From assembly GCA_022446965.1 (NCBI GenBank), contig JAKVBV010000003.1:30113-94112 (forward strand): DNA of 64,000 bases. The letters are read 5' to 3'. Each line of letters begins with the position of its first letter. Positions within the stretch are counted from its first letter, which is position 1. Below the pieces are notes generated by a model. That model saw only the letters and a program-made list of their open reading frames with translations. It was not told the origin of the DNA and ran no database searches. The position numbers and the translations under genes were made by a program. This DNA comes from Phycisphaerales bacterium (GTDB lineage Bacteria; Planctomycetota; Phycisphaerae; Phycisphaerales; SM1A02). Of the stretch, positions 15,634 to 24,505 are shown one piece after another.

Positions 15634-16836
15634 ATGAAGATCCACGAATATCAGGCCCGAGCCCTGCTTAGTGACGGCGGTGTCCCCGTTCCCGACGGGG
15701 CCATGGTTGAAACCGTCGAGGCGGCCAGAGAGACCGCCCAAGCGCTGTTTGATGCGGGGACCTCGATCGTGGTGGTCAAGGCGCAGGTCCACGCCGGCGG
15801 CCGTGGCAAGGCTGGATTCGTCAAGGTGGTGTCGTCGGTCGATGAGGCGGTCGAAGCGGCCACCTTCATGCTGGGCAACACCATGGTGTCTCCGCAAACG
15901 CCGCCTGAAGGCATCGCGGTCACGCAGGTGCTGGTGGCTGCAGGCGTCGATATCGAACGCGAGCTGTACGTGGCCATCACCACGGATCGCATGCGTCGGA
16001 CCAACTCGCTGATCGCCTCCGCTGAAGGTGGCGTGGAAATCGAGCAGGTTGCCCATGATCGCCCTGAGGCGATTCTCACCGTACCGCTGCATCCGCTGGA
16101 TGGTCTGCGTGCCTGGCAGGCCACTGATCTGGCCTTCAAGCTGGGCCTCACGGGCAAGCAGGTGCGGCAGTTCACGGCAGTGTGCATGCGTCTGGCCGAG
16201 GTGTTCCTGAACACCGACGCCTCGCTGGCGGAGATCAACCCGCTGGTCATCACGCCCGCGAGTGACGCCCATTCGGACGGGCAGGTCGTGGCGATCGATG
16301 CAAAGTTCAACTTCGATGACAACGCGATGTTCCGACAGAAAGCCATTGCCGATTGCTTTGACCCGGCCGCAGAAGATCCCGATGAGTTGCGGGCCAATCA
16401 AGCGGGGCTGTCCTTCGTCTCGCTTGACGGTGATATCGGCTGCCTGGTCAACGGTGCCGGTCTGGCCATGAGCACCATGGACATCATCAAGTTGCACGGC
16501 GGCGAGCCGGCGAACTTCCTTGATGTCGGTGGCGACGCATCGCAGGAAGCGGTCACCGAGGCCTTTCGCATCATCCTCGGCGAGGACGGCTGCAAGGGCG
16601 TGCTCGTGAACATCTTCGGCGGCATCATGCAGTGCGATCGCATCGCCCACGCCATCGTGGCCGCCGCGGAAGAAGTGGGCTTCACAGTGCCGCTGGTCGT
16701 GCGACTGGAAGGCACCAATGTCGAAGCAGCTCGCGTCGTGCTCGACGAGGCCGCAACACGCCTGCCCACGATGATCACCGCCACCGATCTGGAAGACGCT
16801 GCGGCGAAAGTCTGCCAAGCTGTGGCCACCGTCTGA
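15634..16836 (+). CDS. sucC: SucC, succinate-CoA ligase beta subunit
   Basis: 400 residues, the usual length. The ATP-grasp N-terminal half begins MKIHEYQARALL and has HAGGRGKAGFVK near residue 50; the C-terminal CoA-ligase half has DVGGDAS (about residue 300) and NIFGGIMQCDRIA near residue 330. The enzyme couples succinyl-CoA to succinate with ATP or GTP formation in the citric-acid cycle and needs the alpha subunit SucD. No sucD lies next to it: the downstream gene is a DUF418 membrane protein. GGAG upstream supports the ATG at 15634. Confidence 0.95.
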   Translation: MKIHEYQARALLSDGGVPVPDGAMVETVEAARETAQALFDAGTSIVVVKAQVHAGGRGKAGFVKVVSSVDEAVEAATFMLGNTMVSPQTPPEGIAVTQVLVAAGVDIERELYVAITTDRMRRTNSLIASAEGGVEIEQVAHDRPEAILTVPLHPLDGLRAWQATDLAFKLGLTGKQVRQFTAVCMRLAEVFLNTDASLAEINPLVITPASDAHSDGQVVAIDAKFNFDDNAMFRQKAIADCFDPAAEDPDELRANQAGLSFVSLDGDIGCLVNGAGLAMSTMDIIKLHGGEPANFLDVGGDASQEAVTEAFRIILGEDGCKGVLVNIFGGIMQCDRIAHAIVAAAEEVGFTVPLVVRLEGTNVEAARVVLDEAATRLPTMITATDLEDAAAKVCQAVATV

Positions 16837-16961
16837 CACGCGCAACACGCGAATCTGTTTGATCTTGCCTGCCTCAGCCAACAGCGCAGAGGCCTGATGC
16901 TGCGTTGTGGACAACCTCGCGTCGGCACCGTCTCGTGTGGTGGCGGCGGTACCGTGTCGCC

Positions 16962-18203
16962 GTGGCTGGAAAGGACGTCAGCCTGAAGCCCCTGCCGGGG
17001 CAGGAACGGATTCTCGCCATCGACGTGTTGCGCGGCGTGGCGGTGCTGGGCATTCTTGTGCTCAATATTCGCACGTTCGCCCAGCCGGGGCTGAGTTACT
17101 TCAATCCATCCGTCGCTGGCGTGGAGTCGTCAATCGACACATGGGTCTTCTGGATCGTGCAGTTGCTGGGCGAGCAGAAGTTCATGTCGATCTTCTCCAT
17201 GTTGTTCGGGGCCGGCGTGGTGTTGATGGCCGAGCGTGTGCTGGCCAAGGGCGGCGCCGCCAAGGGCATGCACTACCGCCGCATGGGCTGGCTGTTGCTC
17301 ATCGGGCTGGTACACGCGTACTTCATCTGGTGGGGTGACATTCTCGTGTCCTATGCCCTGTGCGGCATGATCATCTATCCCCTGTGGCGGTTGGCCCCTG
17401 GCAAGCAGGCTGTGTTGGGTGCAGTGCTGTTGTGCCTGGGCGCAGCACTGTGGGTGGGTATGGGGTGGTCGATGCAATTCATGCCTGCAGATGAATTCGC
17501 GGCGCTCAAACAGAAACTGATCGTGCCAACGGCGGCCATGCTGCAGGACGAAGCCGACATCATGCTCGGTTCGTATCTCGATCAGTTACCACACCGCATT
17601 GGCGAAGCGATCGGGGCGCAGACCTTCCTGTTTCTCGCCTACACCCTGTGGCGGGTGTGTGGCTTGATGTTGCTAGGCATGGCGTTGTTCAAGTGGGGCG
17701 TGTTGTCCGCACGCCGGTCGGCTGGCTTCTACTGCACACTCATCGTGCTGGGCGGCGCAGCGGGCATTGCCCTGACCAGTTGGACACTGCAGGCCAATGA
17801 GGCTCAAGAGTGGGGCAGCATGGACATCATGTTCAGCAATGCCTGGCCGGCCTATCTCGGCGGCGTCGTCACCGCATTGGCGTGGATCGGACTCATCATG
17901 ATGGTGTCTCGTTCGGCCTCCGGCCCATTGGTGCGGATGTTCGCCGCCACAGGCCGCATGGCGCTCACCAACTACATCATGCAGTCGGTGCTGTGCAGCA
18001 TCGTGTTCTATGGCTGGGGACTCGGGCTGTACGGCCTGCTCAGTTATGCCGAGCAGTTCATCGTGATCGGCAGCATCTGGGTGGTGCAGTTGATCTGGTC
18101 GACATGGTGGTTGGGCCGATATCGATTCGGCCCGTTGGAATGGGCTTGGCGCTCATTGGTACTCAAGCAGCGTCAGCCCATGGCAAGGGAGTTGGCTTCA
18201 TGA
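16962..18203 (+). CDS. DUF418 (YeiB-like) integral membrane protein
   Basis: About 413 residues with roughly ten membrane segments. It has the family opening RILAIDVLRGVAVLGILVLN, the middle block KFMSIFSMLFGAG, and the C-terminal DUF418 region with GRMALTNYIMQS and YRFGPLEWAWRSL. Family members are presumed transporters or acyltransferase-like proteins; the substrate is unknown. The GTG at 16962 puts the conserved block at residue 17, as usual. Upstream in-frame TTG (16905) would add 19 non-conserved residues. The downstream gene overlaps by four bases. Confidence 0.8.
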   Translation: MAGKDVSLKPLPGQERILAIDVLRGVAVLGILVLNIRTFAQPGLSYFNPSVAGVESSIDTWVFWIVQLLGEQKFMSIFSMLFGAGVVLMAERVLAKGGAAKGMHYRRMGWLLLIGLVHAYFIWWGDILVSYALCGMIIYPLWRLAPGKQAVLGAVLLCLGAALWVGMGWSMQFMPADEFAALKQKLIVPTAAMLQDEADIMLGSYLDQLPHRIGEAIGAQTFLFLAYTLWRVCGLMLLGMALFKWGVLSARRSAGFYCTLIVLGGAAGIALTSWTLQANEAQEWGSMDIMFSNAWPAYLGGVVTALAWIGLIMMVSRSASGPLVRMFAATGRMALTNYIMQSVLCSIVFYGWGLGLYGLLSYAEQFIVIGSIWVVQLIWSTWWLGRYRFGPLEWAWRSLVLKQRQPMARELAS

Positions 18204-18949
18204 CCGGTGTGGGGCAGATGCTCGAGGGCGCCGGCACCTTGTGCAGTGACGTGTTCGTGAACCAGCGACTGGCATTGACCATGGACCTACCGTCGCGCCG
18301 CGAAACGGTGCTGGATCTCTTCGATCGCATGCGCAAGTCGTGTCCCGGCCTGACCGCATTGCGGCGCTACGACGGCGAGTACGCGCTCGAGTCCGAGGGC
18401 GACCCGCGACGCGCCTCGTGGGTATCGCTTCGTCGCACGTCCGTCCGCAGCGGCATGGTGAACCCACAGGACCTGTCCGAACCGTACGACCTGCATCGTT
18501 CGGTACTGCGCACCGCGCCCTACTACTTGAGCATCACGCCACTGGACGTGGAGTGCATCGATCTCGTGTTCGGCTTCGATCTAGCTGCACATGGCAACCA
18601 CGATGAAGCAGTGTTCGAGACCTTCCTCGACCACTCTCCGCTGGCCGGTCTGGTGCGTGATGGTGATGTGCTGTGCGACGTGCAACCGTTGATGGCCTTC
18701 CATATCGAGGGCGACCCGTCGACCACGGCGGTCATCGAGGTGCGCACCAAGCAGACGCCGGGGACGGATGCCCGATCCGGTGCGCCCGTTAGCGTGTTTC
18801 TCACGGTGCGTCGACGTGGGCCGTTCAGTTCGCTTGACCAGTTCGACGAAGTCTTCGGATCGCTGGCCGGATGGGCGGAGCGGATCGCGGAAGATCGCGT
18901 GATTCCGCAAGTGGTGGCGCCACTGCATCAGCGCCTGTTGCTGGGCTGA
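18200..18949 (+). CDS. conserved hypothetical protein
   Basis: 249 residues, soluble, no signal peptide or membrane segment. I do not recognise a family. The sequence has an Arg/Asp-rich N-terminal region (RRETVLDLFDRMRKSCPGL), a central stretch ITPLDVECIDLVFGFDL, and a C-terminal GWAERIAEDRVIPQVV. Codon use matches neighbours, and the ATG overlaps the DUF418 stop as ATGA, so it is a genuine gene translated with it. Confidence 0.65.
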   Translation: MTGVGQMLEGAGTLCSDVFVNQRLALTMDLPSRRETVLDLFDRMRKSCPGLTALRRYDGEYALESEGDPRRASWVSLRRTSVRSGMVNPQDLSEPYDLHRSVLRTAPYYLSITPLDVECIDLVFGFDLAAHGNHDEAVFETFLDHSPLAGLVRDGDVLCDVQPLMAFHIEGDPSTTAVIEVRTKQTPGTDARSGAPVSVFLTVRRRGPFSSLDQFDEVFGSLAGWAERIAEDRVIPQVVAPLHQRLLLG

Positions 18950-18952
18950 TGA

Positions 18953-19870
18953 TCAGGTGAACATGCGGGCCACGTGATCCACCTGTTCGACCTGGCCGGT
19001 GACACAAGACAACCGCAGCGTTTCGCACAGCAGTGCCACATCGGGCGATGGTTGTGGATCCGGCTTGTGGTCGCCCAAACGACACAGGTGCCATTGCGAC
19101 AAGGCGCCAGCGGTGGCATGTGACTCTGTGGGCGGCGCTTCTTGTGCTTCGCCGTCCGGGTCGGTCCACGACACACCTTCGTCGGTCACCATCACACGGC
19201 CGCCGGTGCCGAGCACCGTGGCACGCCGAACCCAGCTGCCGCCACCGTCACTCACGGTGATGCTCGCAGTGCAGCCATTGGCGAAACGCATGGTGGACGT
19301 GAGATGCCCCGCGATGCCGTCGGTGGGATCCGGCGTCATCGGGCCGCCACTCTGCGCCGCGAATACTTCTTCGGGCATGCCCGCCACGTGTACCACGAGG
19401 TCTGCAGCGTCCAGCAGCAGGGCCCGCAAGGATGTCTGATGGTCTCCGGCGGTCGCAGACACCTGAATGCAGTGCACGTCGCCGAGCAGTTCGATGCACC
19501 CCGATGCGGCCAGCCAGGTGGGGCCGCCACGAAGCAGGGGAATGAAGTGGACGTTGTCCTTGCCGTAGAGATCCGGCTGGAATCCCTCCACGAACGGGGC
19601 CGATGTGGCTACGGGTACGGGCAGGTCGCCGGCCATGGCGTCGATGTCGGCGTCGAGCACGCCAGGGGCGGCAAGCCATGCCGCGTCGATCGATGGGCTG
19701 AGCAGCAATTGTCGAACGTCGTCCACCGGCTCAGCCTGGAATGCGGCAGCCATCGAGTCGCGTGCCGCAGGGTCGTTGCATCCCAGCACGGCACACGTGA
19801 GGGCGTCGGTGTCAAAGGCCCGCTGCAGCAGTTGCAGTTGCTCAGGGGCTGCCCAAACGGCGCATCGCAT
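18953..19870 (-). CDS. divergent Gfo/Idh/MocA-like oxidoreductase
   Basis: 305 residues. The N-terminal half shows the layout of a dinucleotide-binding fold used by Gfo/Idh/MocA proteins (AVLGCNDPAARDSMAAAF, then DVRQLLLSPSIDAAWLAAPG, resembling the segment in which a residue pair DxV-x-I-ATP is expected), and the C-terminal half has the beta pattern of the second domain (MRFANGCTASITVSDGGGSW, VLGTGGRVMV). But the GxGxxG at the start and the EKP motif are absent, so it probably lacks catalysis. It could be a scaffold or regulator derived from an oxidoreductase. Start ATG at 19870. Confidence 0.5.
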   Translation of the reverse strand: MRCAVWAAPEQLQLLQRAFDTDALTCAVLGCNDPAARDSMAAAFQAEPVDDVRQLLLSPSIDAAWLAAPGVLDADIDAMAGDLPVPVATSAPFVEGFQPDLYGKDNVHFIPLLRGGPTWLAASGCIELLGDVHCIQVSATAGDHQTSLRALLLDAADLVVHVAGMPEEVFAAQSGGPMTPDPTDGIAGHLTSTMRFANGCTASITVSDGGGSWVRRATVLGTGGRVMVTDEGVSWTDPDGEAQEAPPTESHATAGALSQWHLCRLGDHKPDPQPSPDVALLCETLRLSCVTGQVEQVDHVARMFT

Positions 19871-19896
19871 GAGCCGATGGTACACCACCAACAGCA

Positions 19897-19920
19897 ACGG
19901 CCCCGCCGAAGCGGGGCCGT
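19897..19920 (-). terminator. hairpin terminator of rnpB
   Basis: Ten-bp stem ACGGCCCCGC/GCGGGGCCGT closed by a four-base loop (TTCG on the minus strand), directly after the 3' end of the RNase P RNA, followed by TGCTGTTGG. Confidence 0.7.
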
Positions 19921-19924
19921 GCCA

Positions 19925-20298
<374 letters not shown>

Positions 20299-20310
20299 GT
20301 TCACATGCAC

Positions 20311-20340
20311 AGTCTACTCGTTGCGGGCTTTGAGTTTCAC
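20311..20340 (-). promoter_or_regulatory. probable rnpB promoter
   Basis: GTGAAA and TAGACT on the minus strand are 18 bases apart, with TAGACT at 20316-20311, so transcription would begin near 20304, close to the mapped 5' end of the RNA. The -10 shares bases with the TAG stop of the M28 gene. Confidence 0.45.
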
Positions 20341-22287
20341 ATTGAGCGTCTTGATGGTGCCATTGCGGTTGATCTTGATCTTCACTTCATCGCCAGGCTT
20401 GTGCTTGCGAAGTGCGTCCATCAAGTCTCTACCGCCTTCGAGTGTGGTGTCATCCCACGCCAGCAGAATGTCGCCGGGCTTGATGCCACCCTCCGCTGCG
20501 GAGGTGTTGTCGGACACGGTTTCTACCAGGACACCCGTTTCGATGTCGGCGCCGTATCCGGGCATGACACCCAGCCGCACGCTCGCACCTGTGCGTCGCG
20601 GGCTCGGTCCGGATGCGGATGTGTTGACGAAGGTCAGGTTCTCAGCTCTCTTGGCGATGTCCTTGATGACTGAGTCGGCCAGTTCGACAATGCGAAGCCC
20701 GCCCTCCGGGTCTACGGTCCATGCTTCATCTTCAGGACGGTGGTAGTCGTCGTGCAGTCCTGTGAAGAAGAACAGCACCGGCATGCCACCGCTGAAGAAG
20801 CTCGAGTGGTCGCTCGGGCCGGTTCCGCCACGCGTGGCCTGCACGGTGAGGCCGGTGGGTTCCACGTGGCCCGGCAGCATGTCGTCGAACTCTTCAGCAG
20901 TGCCTGTGCCGCCGATCATGAGGGTGTCGTTGCGCAACCTGCCCACCATGTCGAGGTTGATCATCGCACTCACGCGATCCGTGTCGATGGTGGGGTTGTT
21001 GACGAAGTAGCGAGAGCCGTGCAGCCCGGCTTCTTCGCCGCCGAATCCCATGAAGATGATGCTTCGACGATCGTCATCTGATTCCTCGGCCCAATCGTGC
21101 AGGCGTTCGGCGAGCACGAGCACGGCCGCGGTGCCCGACGCGTTGTCATCTGCACCGGGGTGAATCGCATGCACGCCAGGTGCTCGTGAACCCACGTAGC
21201 CATGGCCGATGTGGTCGTAGTGGCCGCCGATGACGATCCAATCGTCGGCGAGGTCGCCCGCACCGGGCAGGATGCCGGCGATATTGCAGGTGTGCAGGGC
21301 GCGGGTGGCGAGATCGGTGCTGAGATTCACCTTCAGGAGGCTCGACAGATCCTTGCAGCGAATCTCGCCGCGGTCTGCCTGCCCGACGAGGCGAGCAAGG
21401 GGTTGGCCTGTTTGTCGCAGCATGGTGTCGGCGGCTTCAGCTGTCATGTGCACCACTGGAATTGGCAGGGCACGTCCATACCCGCGTGTCGTGCTGGCGG
21501 ACTCCAGCGCATGGGAGCCCTCTGCCAGATGCGGCGGTGTGACCATGATGAGGGCCACCGCACCTCGGTCCACCACGGCATTCATCTTGCTGCGGATGCT
21601 CGAGGCCGGCGAAAAGCCCGAATCACTCCATCGACTGGTGCCCTCGTCGGTGAGTGGTTCATAGCGCATCATCACGGCGATGCGGCCGTCCAGATCGGTG
21701 TCGTCATCAAAGCTCGTGTAGCCGTCGGGGCCTTCCTCGATCGCATAGCCCACGAACGTCAACGGTGCGGTGACATCATCGTTGCCACTGTTGGCCAGTG
21801 CGTTGAAGTCTTCGCCGGCGATCATCGCCACCTGTCCAGACTGCATGCTCTGATGATTGACCACCCGCTCGCGCCCCAGACTGAAGTCGAAGTTCTGCCG
21901 CCAGGGGTTGTCACCATCCAACGCCGTGAAGGCCGGTTCCAAGCCGATCCTGTTCATGTGCCATTGAATGTAGTCAAGGGCAAGTTCATCACCGCGCGTG
22001 CCAGGTGCACGGCCTTCGAACCAAGGATTGGCCAGCGTCTGTACATGTTGGTACCACATGCGGCCGTCGGGATGCAGGGCGCTGAGCACCTTCTGTGTGG
22101 TGCTTCGTCCTTCATCGCCGGGCAGATCAAAGTCGCGAATGCCGCTGGTGGCTTCGACAATCTGGCCGCCACCTGGGCGGTAGATCGGCGCATGATCGGC
22201 ATGATCATCGTGATCGTCGTGGGCATGCTGGGCGTGCAGCATGCCGGTGAGCGTGAGGGCGGCGAGGACAGCGAGGCGGGCGGACAT
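20314..22287 (-). CDS. M28 family zinc exopeptidase with PDZ domain
   Basis: 657 residues with signal peptide (1-19), a His/Asp-rich mature N-terminus (HAHDDHDDHADHAP, about 21-34), a PA-like insert (about 150-260), the M28 metallopeptidase domain, and a C-terminal PDZ domain (about 560-655: GVLVETVSDNTSAAEGGI, GDILLAWDD). Zinc-ligand and catalytic motifs are intact: HYDHIG, GADDNASG, GFGGEEAGLHGS, NLDMVGR and SDHSSF. It should act outside the cytoplasm as an aminopeptidase-like enzyme. The HHD-rich mature N-terminus could bind zinc. The PDZ points to interaction with a peptide or to complex formation. Confidence 0.92.
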   Translation of the reverse strand: MSARLAVLAALTLTGMLHAQHAHDDHDDHADHAPIYRPGGGQIVEATSGIRDFDLPGDEGRSTTQKVLSALHPDGRMWYQHVQTLANPWFEGRAPGTRGDELALDYIQWHMNRIGLEPAFTALDGDNPWRQNFDFSLGRERVVNHQSMQSGQVAMIAGEDFNALANSGNDDVTAPLTFVGYAIEEGPDGYTSFDDDTDLDGRIAVMMRYEPLTDEGTSRWSDSGFSPASSIRSKMNAVVDRGAVALIMVTPPHLAEGSHALESASTTRGYGRALPIPVVHMTAEAADTMLRQTGQPLARLVGQADRGEIRCKDLSSLLKVNLSTDLATRALHTCNIAGILPGAGDLADDWIVIGGHYDHIGHGYVGSRAPGVHAIHPGADDNASGTAAVLVLAERLHDWAEESDDDRRSIIFMGFGGEEAGLHGSRYFVNNPTIDTDRVSAMINLDMVGRLRNDTLMIGGTGTAEEFDDMLPGHVEPTGLTVQATRGGTGPSDHSSFFSGGMPVLFFFTGLHDDYHRPEDEAWTVDPEGGLRIVELADSVIKDIAKRAENLTFVNTSASGPSPRRTGASVRLGVMPGYGADIETGVLVETVSDNTSAAEGGIKPGDILLAWDDTTLEGGRDLMDALRKHKPGDEVKIKINRNGTIKTLNVKLKARNE

Positions 22288-22344
22288 GTGCGAACTCCAG
22301 ATACAGAGGGTTCGCCATCCTAGAGGGTTGTGGTCCGCGCCGTA

Positions 22345-22818
22345 TCAGCCTGCCAGGAGGAGCCCGCCGGCGACAATCGCTCCGGCCAGGAGCCCGGCGG
22401 CCAGGTCATCCAGCAGCACACCCCAGCCACCAGCGCATCGCTGCAGGGCGTTGATCGGGCCGGGCTTGGCAATGTCCAACACACGAAACAGCACGAAGGC
22501 GGCGGCCATCGCCCAGGTCAGGTGGGTCATCGCCGCGGGGACGGCGAACACGATCGCCAACGCCAAGGCCATGCCGGCGACCTCGTCGATCACGATCTCC
22601 GAGGCATCATGCCGGCCGAACCGGGCTTCCGCCCAGGGTGTGAGCTGCACGCACAGCACGCTTGCGAGCACGGCCAACACGCCCATGACGAGGGTCACGA
22701 CGTCAGGACACCAGTGCCCACCGACGGCCGCAACGACGAGGGGCAGGATGCTGCCCCATGTTCCGGGGCCGGGTTTGCACAGGCCAAGCCCGAATGCCGT
22801 CACCAGCATCAATCGCAT
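22345..22818 (-). CDS. pgpA: PgpA, phosphatidylglycerophosphatase A
   Basis: 157 residues, multi-pass membrane protein of the PgpA family: near the N-terminus it has GLGLCKPGPGTWGS (about residues 10-23), and the conserved EIVIDEVAGMALAL (about residues 72-85). It removes the phosphate from phosphatidylglycerophosphate, the step after PgsA. Its ATG at 22818 overlaps the pgsA stop by one base (TGATG), so the two enzymes of this two-step pathway are translated from one message. Confidence 0.88.
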   Translation of the reverse strand: MRLMLVTAFGLGLCKPGPGTWGSILPLVVAAVGGHWCPDVVTLVMGVLAVLASVLCVQLTPWAEARFGRHDASEIVIDEVAGMALALAIVFAVPAAMTHLTWAMAAAFVLFRVLDIAKPGPINALQRCAGGWGVLLDDLAAGLLAGAIVAGGLLLAG

Positions 22819-23450
22819 CAGGACGCCCGTTCCAGGGCGACGATCGCCTTGATGTAGGGCACGGCGGACACCAACGTGACCACCACCGTGAGCCACACGA
22901 GGGCGTGGTTCACCCAGAAGGCCCACGCATGCGTTTGTGGAGGGGCGACCGCCAACAGAAACATGACGATGGGAATGCAGCCACTTTGCACCACCATCTT
23001 CACCTTGCCGGCGGTCTTGGCAGCGAATTCAGCGCCTTGAGACTCAGCCACCGACCGGATGGCCGTCACCGTGAGCTCACGAGACAGGAGGACGACCACG
23101 ACCCACGTGTACACACCACTGGCGGCATCGAGGAGCGGGACAGGGTGTGTCTCGGGCGCCATCGCGAAGTGGGGGCCTGCCAGCACCATGAAGCCGCCCA
23201 GGACAAGGATCTTGTCGCACAGCGGGTCCATGATGCGGCCGAACAGGCTGACCACTTTCCAGCGGCGAGCGAGCCAGCCATCGAGGGCATCGGTGGCGGC
23301 GGCCGCCACGAACAGCACCAACGCGATCCAGAGCCAGAGCACGCCTGTGTCGGGCGCTTTGAAGAGGCTCAGCACCACGAAGAAGGCCGCCGCCATCGCG
23401 GCCCGGGCGAGGGTGATCAGGTTGGGGATGTGGCGACGATTCAGCGGCAC
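22818..23450 (-). CDS. pgsA: PgsA, CDP-diacylglycerol-glycerol-3-phosphate 3-phosphatidyltransferase
   Basis: About 210 residues with the CDP-alcohol phosphotransferase signature D-x2-DG-x2-AR-x8-G-x3-D-x3-D (DALDGWLARRW, then FGRIMDPLCDK, about residues 54-80), and several membrane helices (HIPNLITLARAAMAAAFF at the start). It makes phosphatidylglycerophosphate at the membrane. The start is unclear: GTG at 23450 is the position closest to the family N-terminus and is chosen; an ATG at 23537 would add 29 residues with no family similarity and no ribosome binding site. Confidence 0.9.
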   Translation of the reverse strand: MPLNRRHIPNLITLARAAMAAAFFVVLSLFKAPDTGVLWLWIALVLFVAAAATDALDGWLARRWKVVSLFGRIMDPLCDKILVLGGFMVLAGPHFAMAPETHPVPLLDAASGVYTWVVVVLLSRELTVTAIRSVAESQGAEFAAKTAGKVKMVVQSGCIPIVMFLLAVAPPQTHAWAFWVNHALVWLTVVVTLVSAVPYIKAIVALERAS

Positions 23451-23492
23451 GACAGGGATCCTATCCACCGCCCGGGAACCCTGCGCATGGGC

Positions 23493-23522
23493 TTGCAGGG
23501 GCCGATTCAGCCCCTGTATCCT
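23493..23522 (+). promoter_or_regulatory. probable promoter of the nuoJKLMN operon with inverted repeat in the spacer
   Basis: TTGCAG and TATCCT lie 18 bases apart; the start would be near 23529, 38 bases before the nuoJ ATG. Between them is a 7-bp inverted repeat, CAGGGGC (23496-23502) and GCCCCTG (23510-23516), which could be an operator for a dimeric regulator or a leader hairpin of the divergent pgsA. Confidence 0.45.
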
Positions 23523-23566
23523 CCCCGTTCGCGCCATCTTGTGATGGGGCTGAATTGAACCCCCTG

Positions 23567-24505
23567 ATGCCTGGACTGCTCCCTCTACTCGCTACTGGTG
23601 TCGCTGCACTTGGACTCCTCCTGATCCTGCTGCCAGGGCCGGTGGCGGTGCGTCGTGGTGGCGGCCTCGTGGCGATCGGTGGCGTGGTGTGGCTCATGCT
23701 GCAGACTGGGGCCATGCCGGGAGACGATGCCGTCGCGGCACTGGCGCGTCAGGCGGCGTTCGTGGTGTTTGCCGCCATGTCGTTGGCCGGCGCGGTGCAG
23801 ATGATCTCACAGCAACGCCCGGTGTACTCGGCACTCTTCTTCGTGCTTGTGGTGTTGAGCACATGCGGTGTGTTGCTGTTGCTTGAAGCGTGGTTCATGG
23901 CGTTCTCGGTGGTCATCGTGTACGCCGGTGCAATTCTGATCACGTACATGTTCGTGTTGATGCTGGCGCAGCAGGCCTCCGACGCGGACCACATCGGTGA
24001 GATTCCCGAGTACGACCGACGCGCCCACGAGCCAGTGGCCGGTGTCATCGTGGCAGCGTTGATGGCAGGTGGGCTCACACTCAGTGTGTTCACAGGCATC
24101 GCGGATCTTCCCAAGCCAGCCGATACCACCGAGCAGGTCAACGCGACGGCCACCTTGTTTGATCACCTGCCCCGCATGCGTGAGGCGGCCCTGGCCAAGG
24201 CTGGCGTGCCCGAGGGCACCGAGGTCACCATCACAGTGATCGACGATGTGGTGCATGCCGTGGGCGGGGGCCATGAAGTCATCATTCCGACGGAAGACCT
24301 GCCCGGGTCCACACGACAAGTGGGCTGGGATCTGGTCGCCCGATTCCCGGCGAGCCTCGAAGTTGCCGGTGTGGTGCTGTTGATGGCCATGTTCGGCGCC
24401 GTCGTGCTGGCCCGTCGCCAGATTGACATGGGGGAAGACGCCCTTCGTGCGTCCGCCGGCCTGGACGTGATCGCCCCGGCCGAGGATGAAGGGGCGGCCT
24501 CGTGA
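23567..24505 (+). CDS. nuoJ: NuoJ, NADH-quinone oxidoreductase subunit J
   Basis: 312 residues, longer than the typical ~180. The N-terminal membrane bundle has the family core (AFVVFAAMSLAGAVQMISQQ, LLLLEAWFMAFSVVIVYAGA and ITYMFVLMLAQ), and a last transmembrane helix is near residue 270. Between them is a periplasmic or cytoplasmic insertion of roughly 90 residues (about 180-270), with EVTITVIDD and HEVIIPTEDL, not expected in NuoJ. The ATG at 23567 is preferred over an in-frame TTG at 23555. nuoK overlaps by four bases. Confidence 0.88.
   Translation: MPGLLPLLATGVAALGLLLILLPGPVAVRRGGGLVAIGGVVWLMLQTGAMPGDDAVAALARQAAFVVFAAMSLAGAVQMISQQRPVYSALFFVLVVLSTCGVLLLLEAWFMAFSVVIVYAGAILITYMFVLMLAQQASDADHIGEIPEYDRRAHEPVAGVIVAALMAGGLTLSVFTGIADLPKPADTTEQVNATATLFDHLPRMREAALAKAGVPEGTEVTITVIDDVVHAVGGGHEVIIPTEDLPGSTRQVGWDLVARFPASLEVAGVVLLMAMFGAVVLARRQIDMGEDALRASAGLDVIAPAEDEGAAS

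Noticed and set aside
15352..16914. Minus-strand open frame of about 520 codons across sucC
   Set aside because: It is antisense to sucC, which has full family motifs; high GC makes long antisense frames, and its product is His/Arg-rich without any motif.
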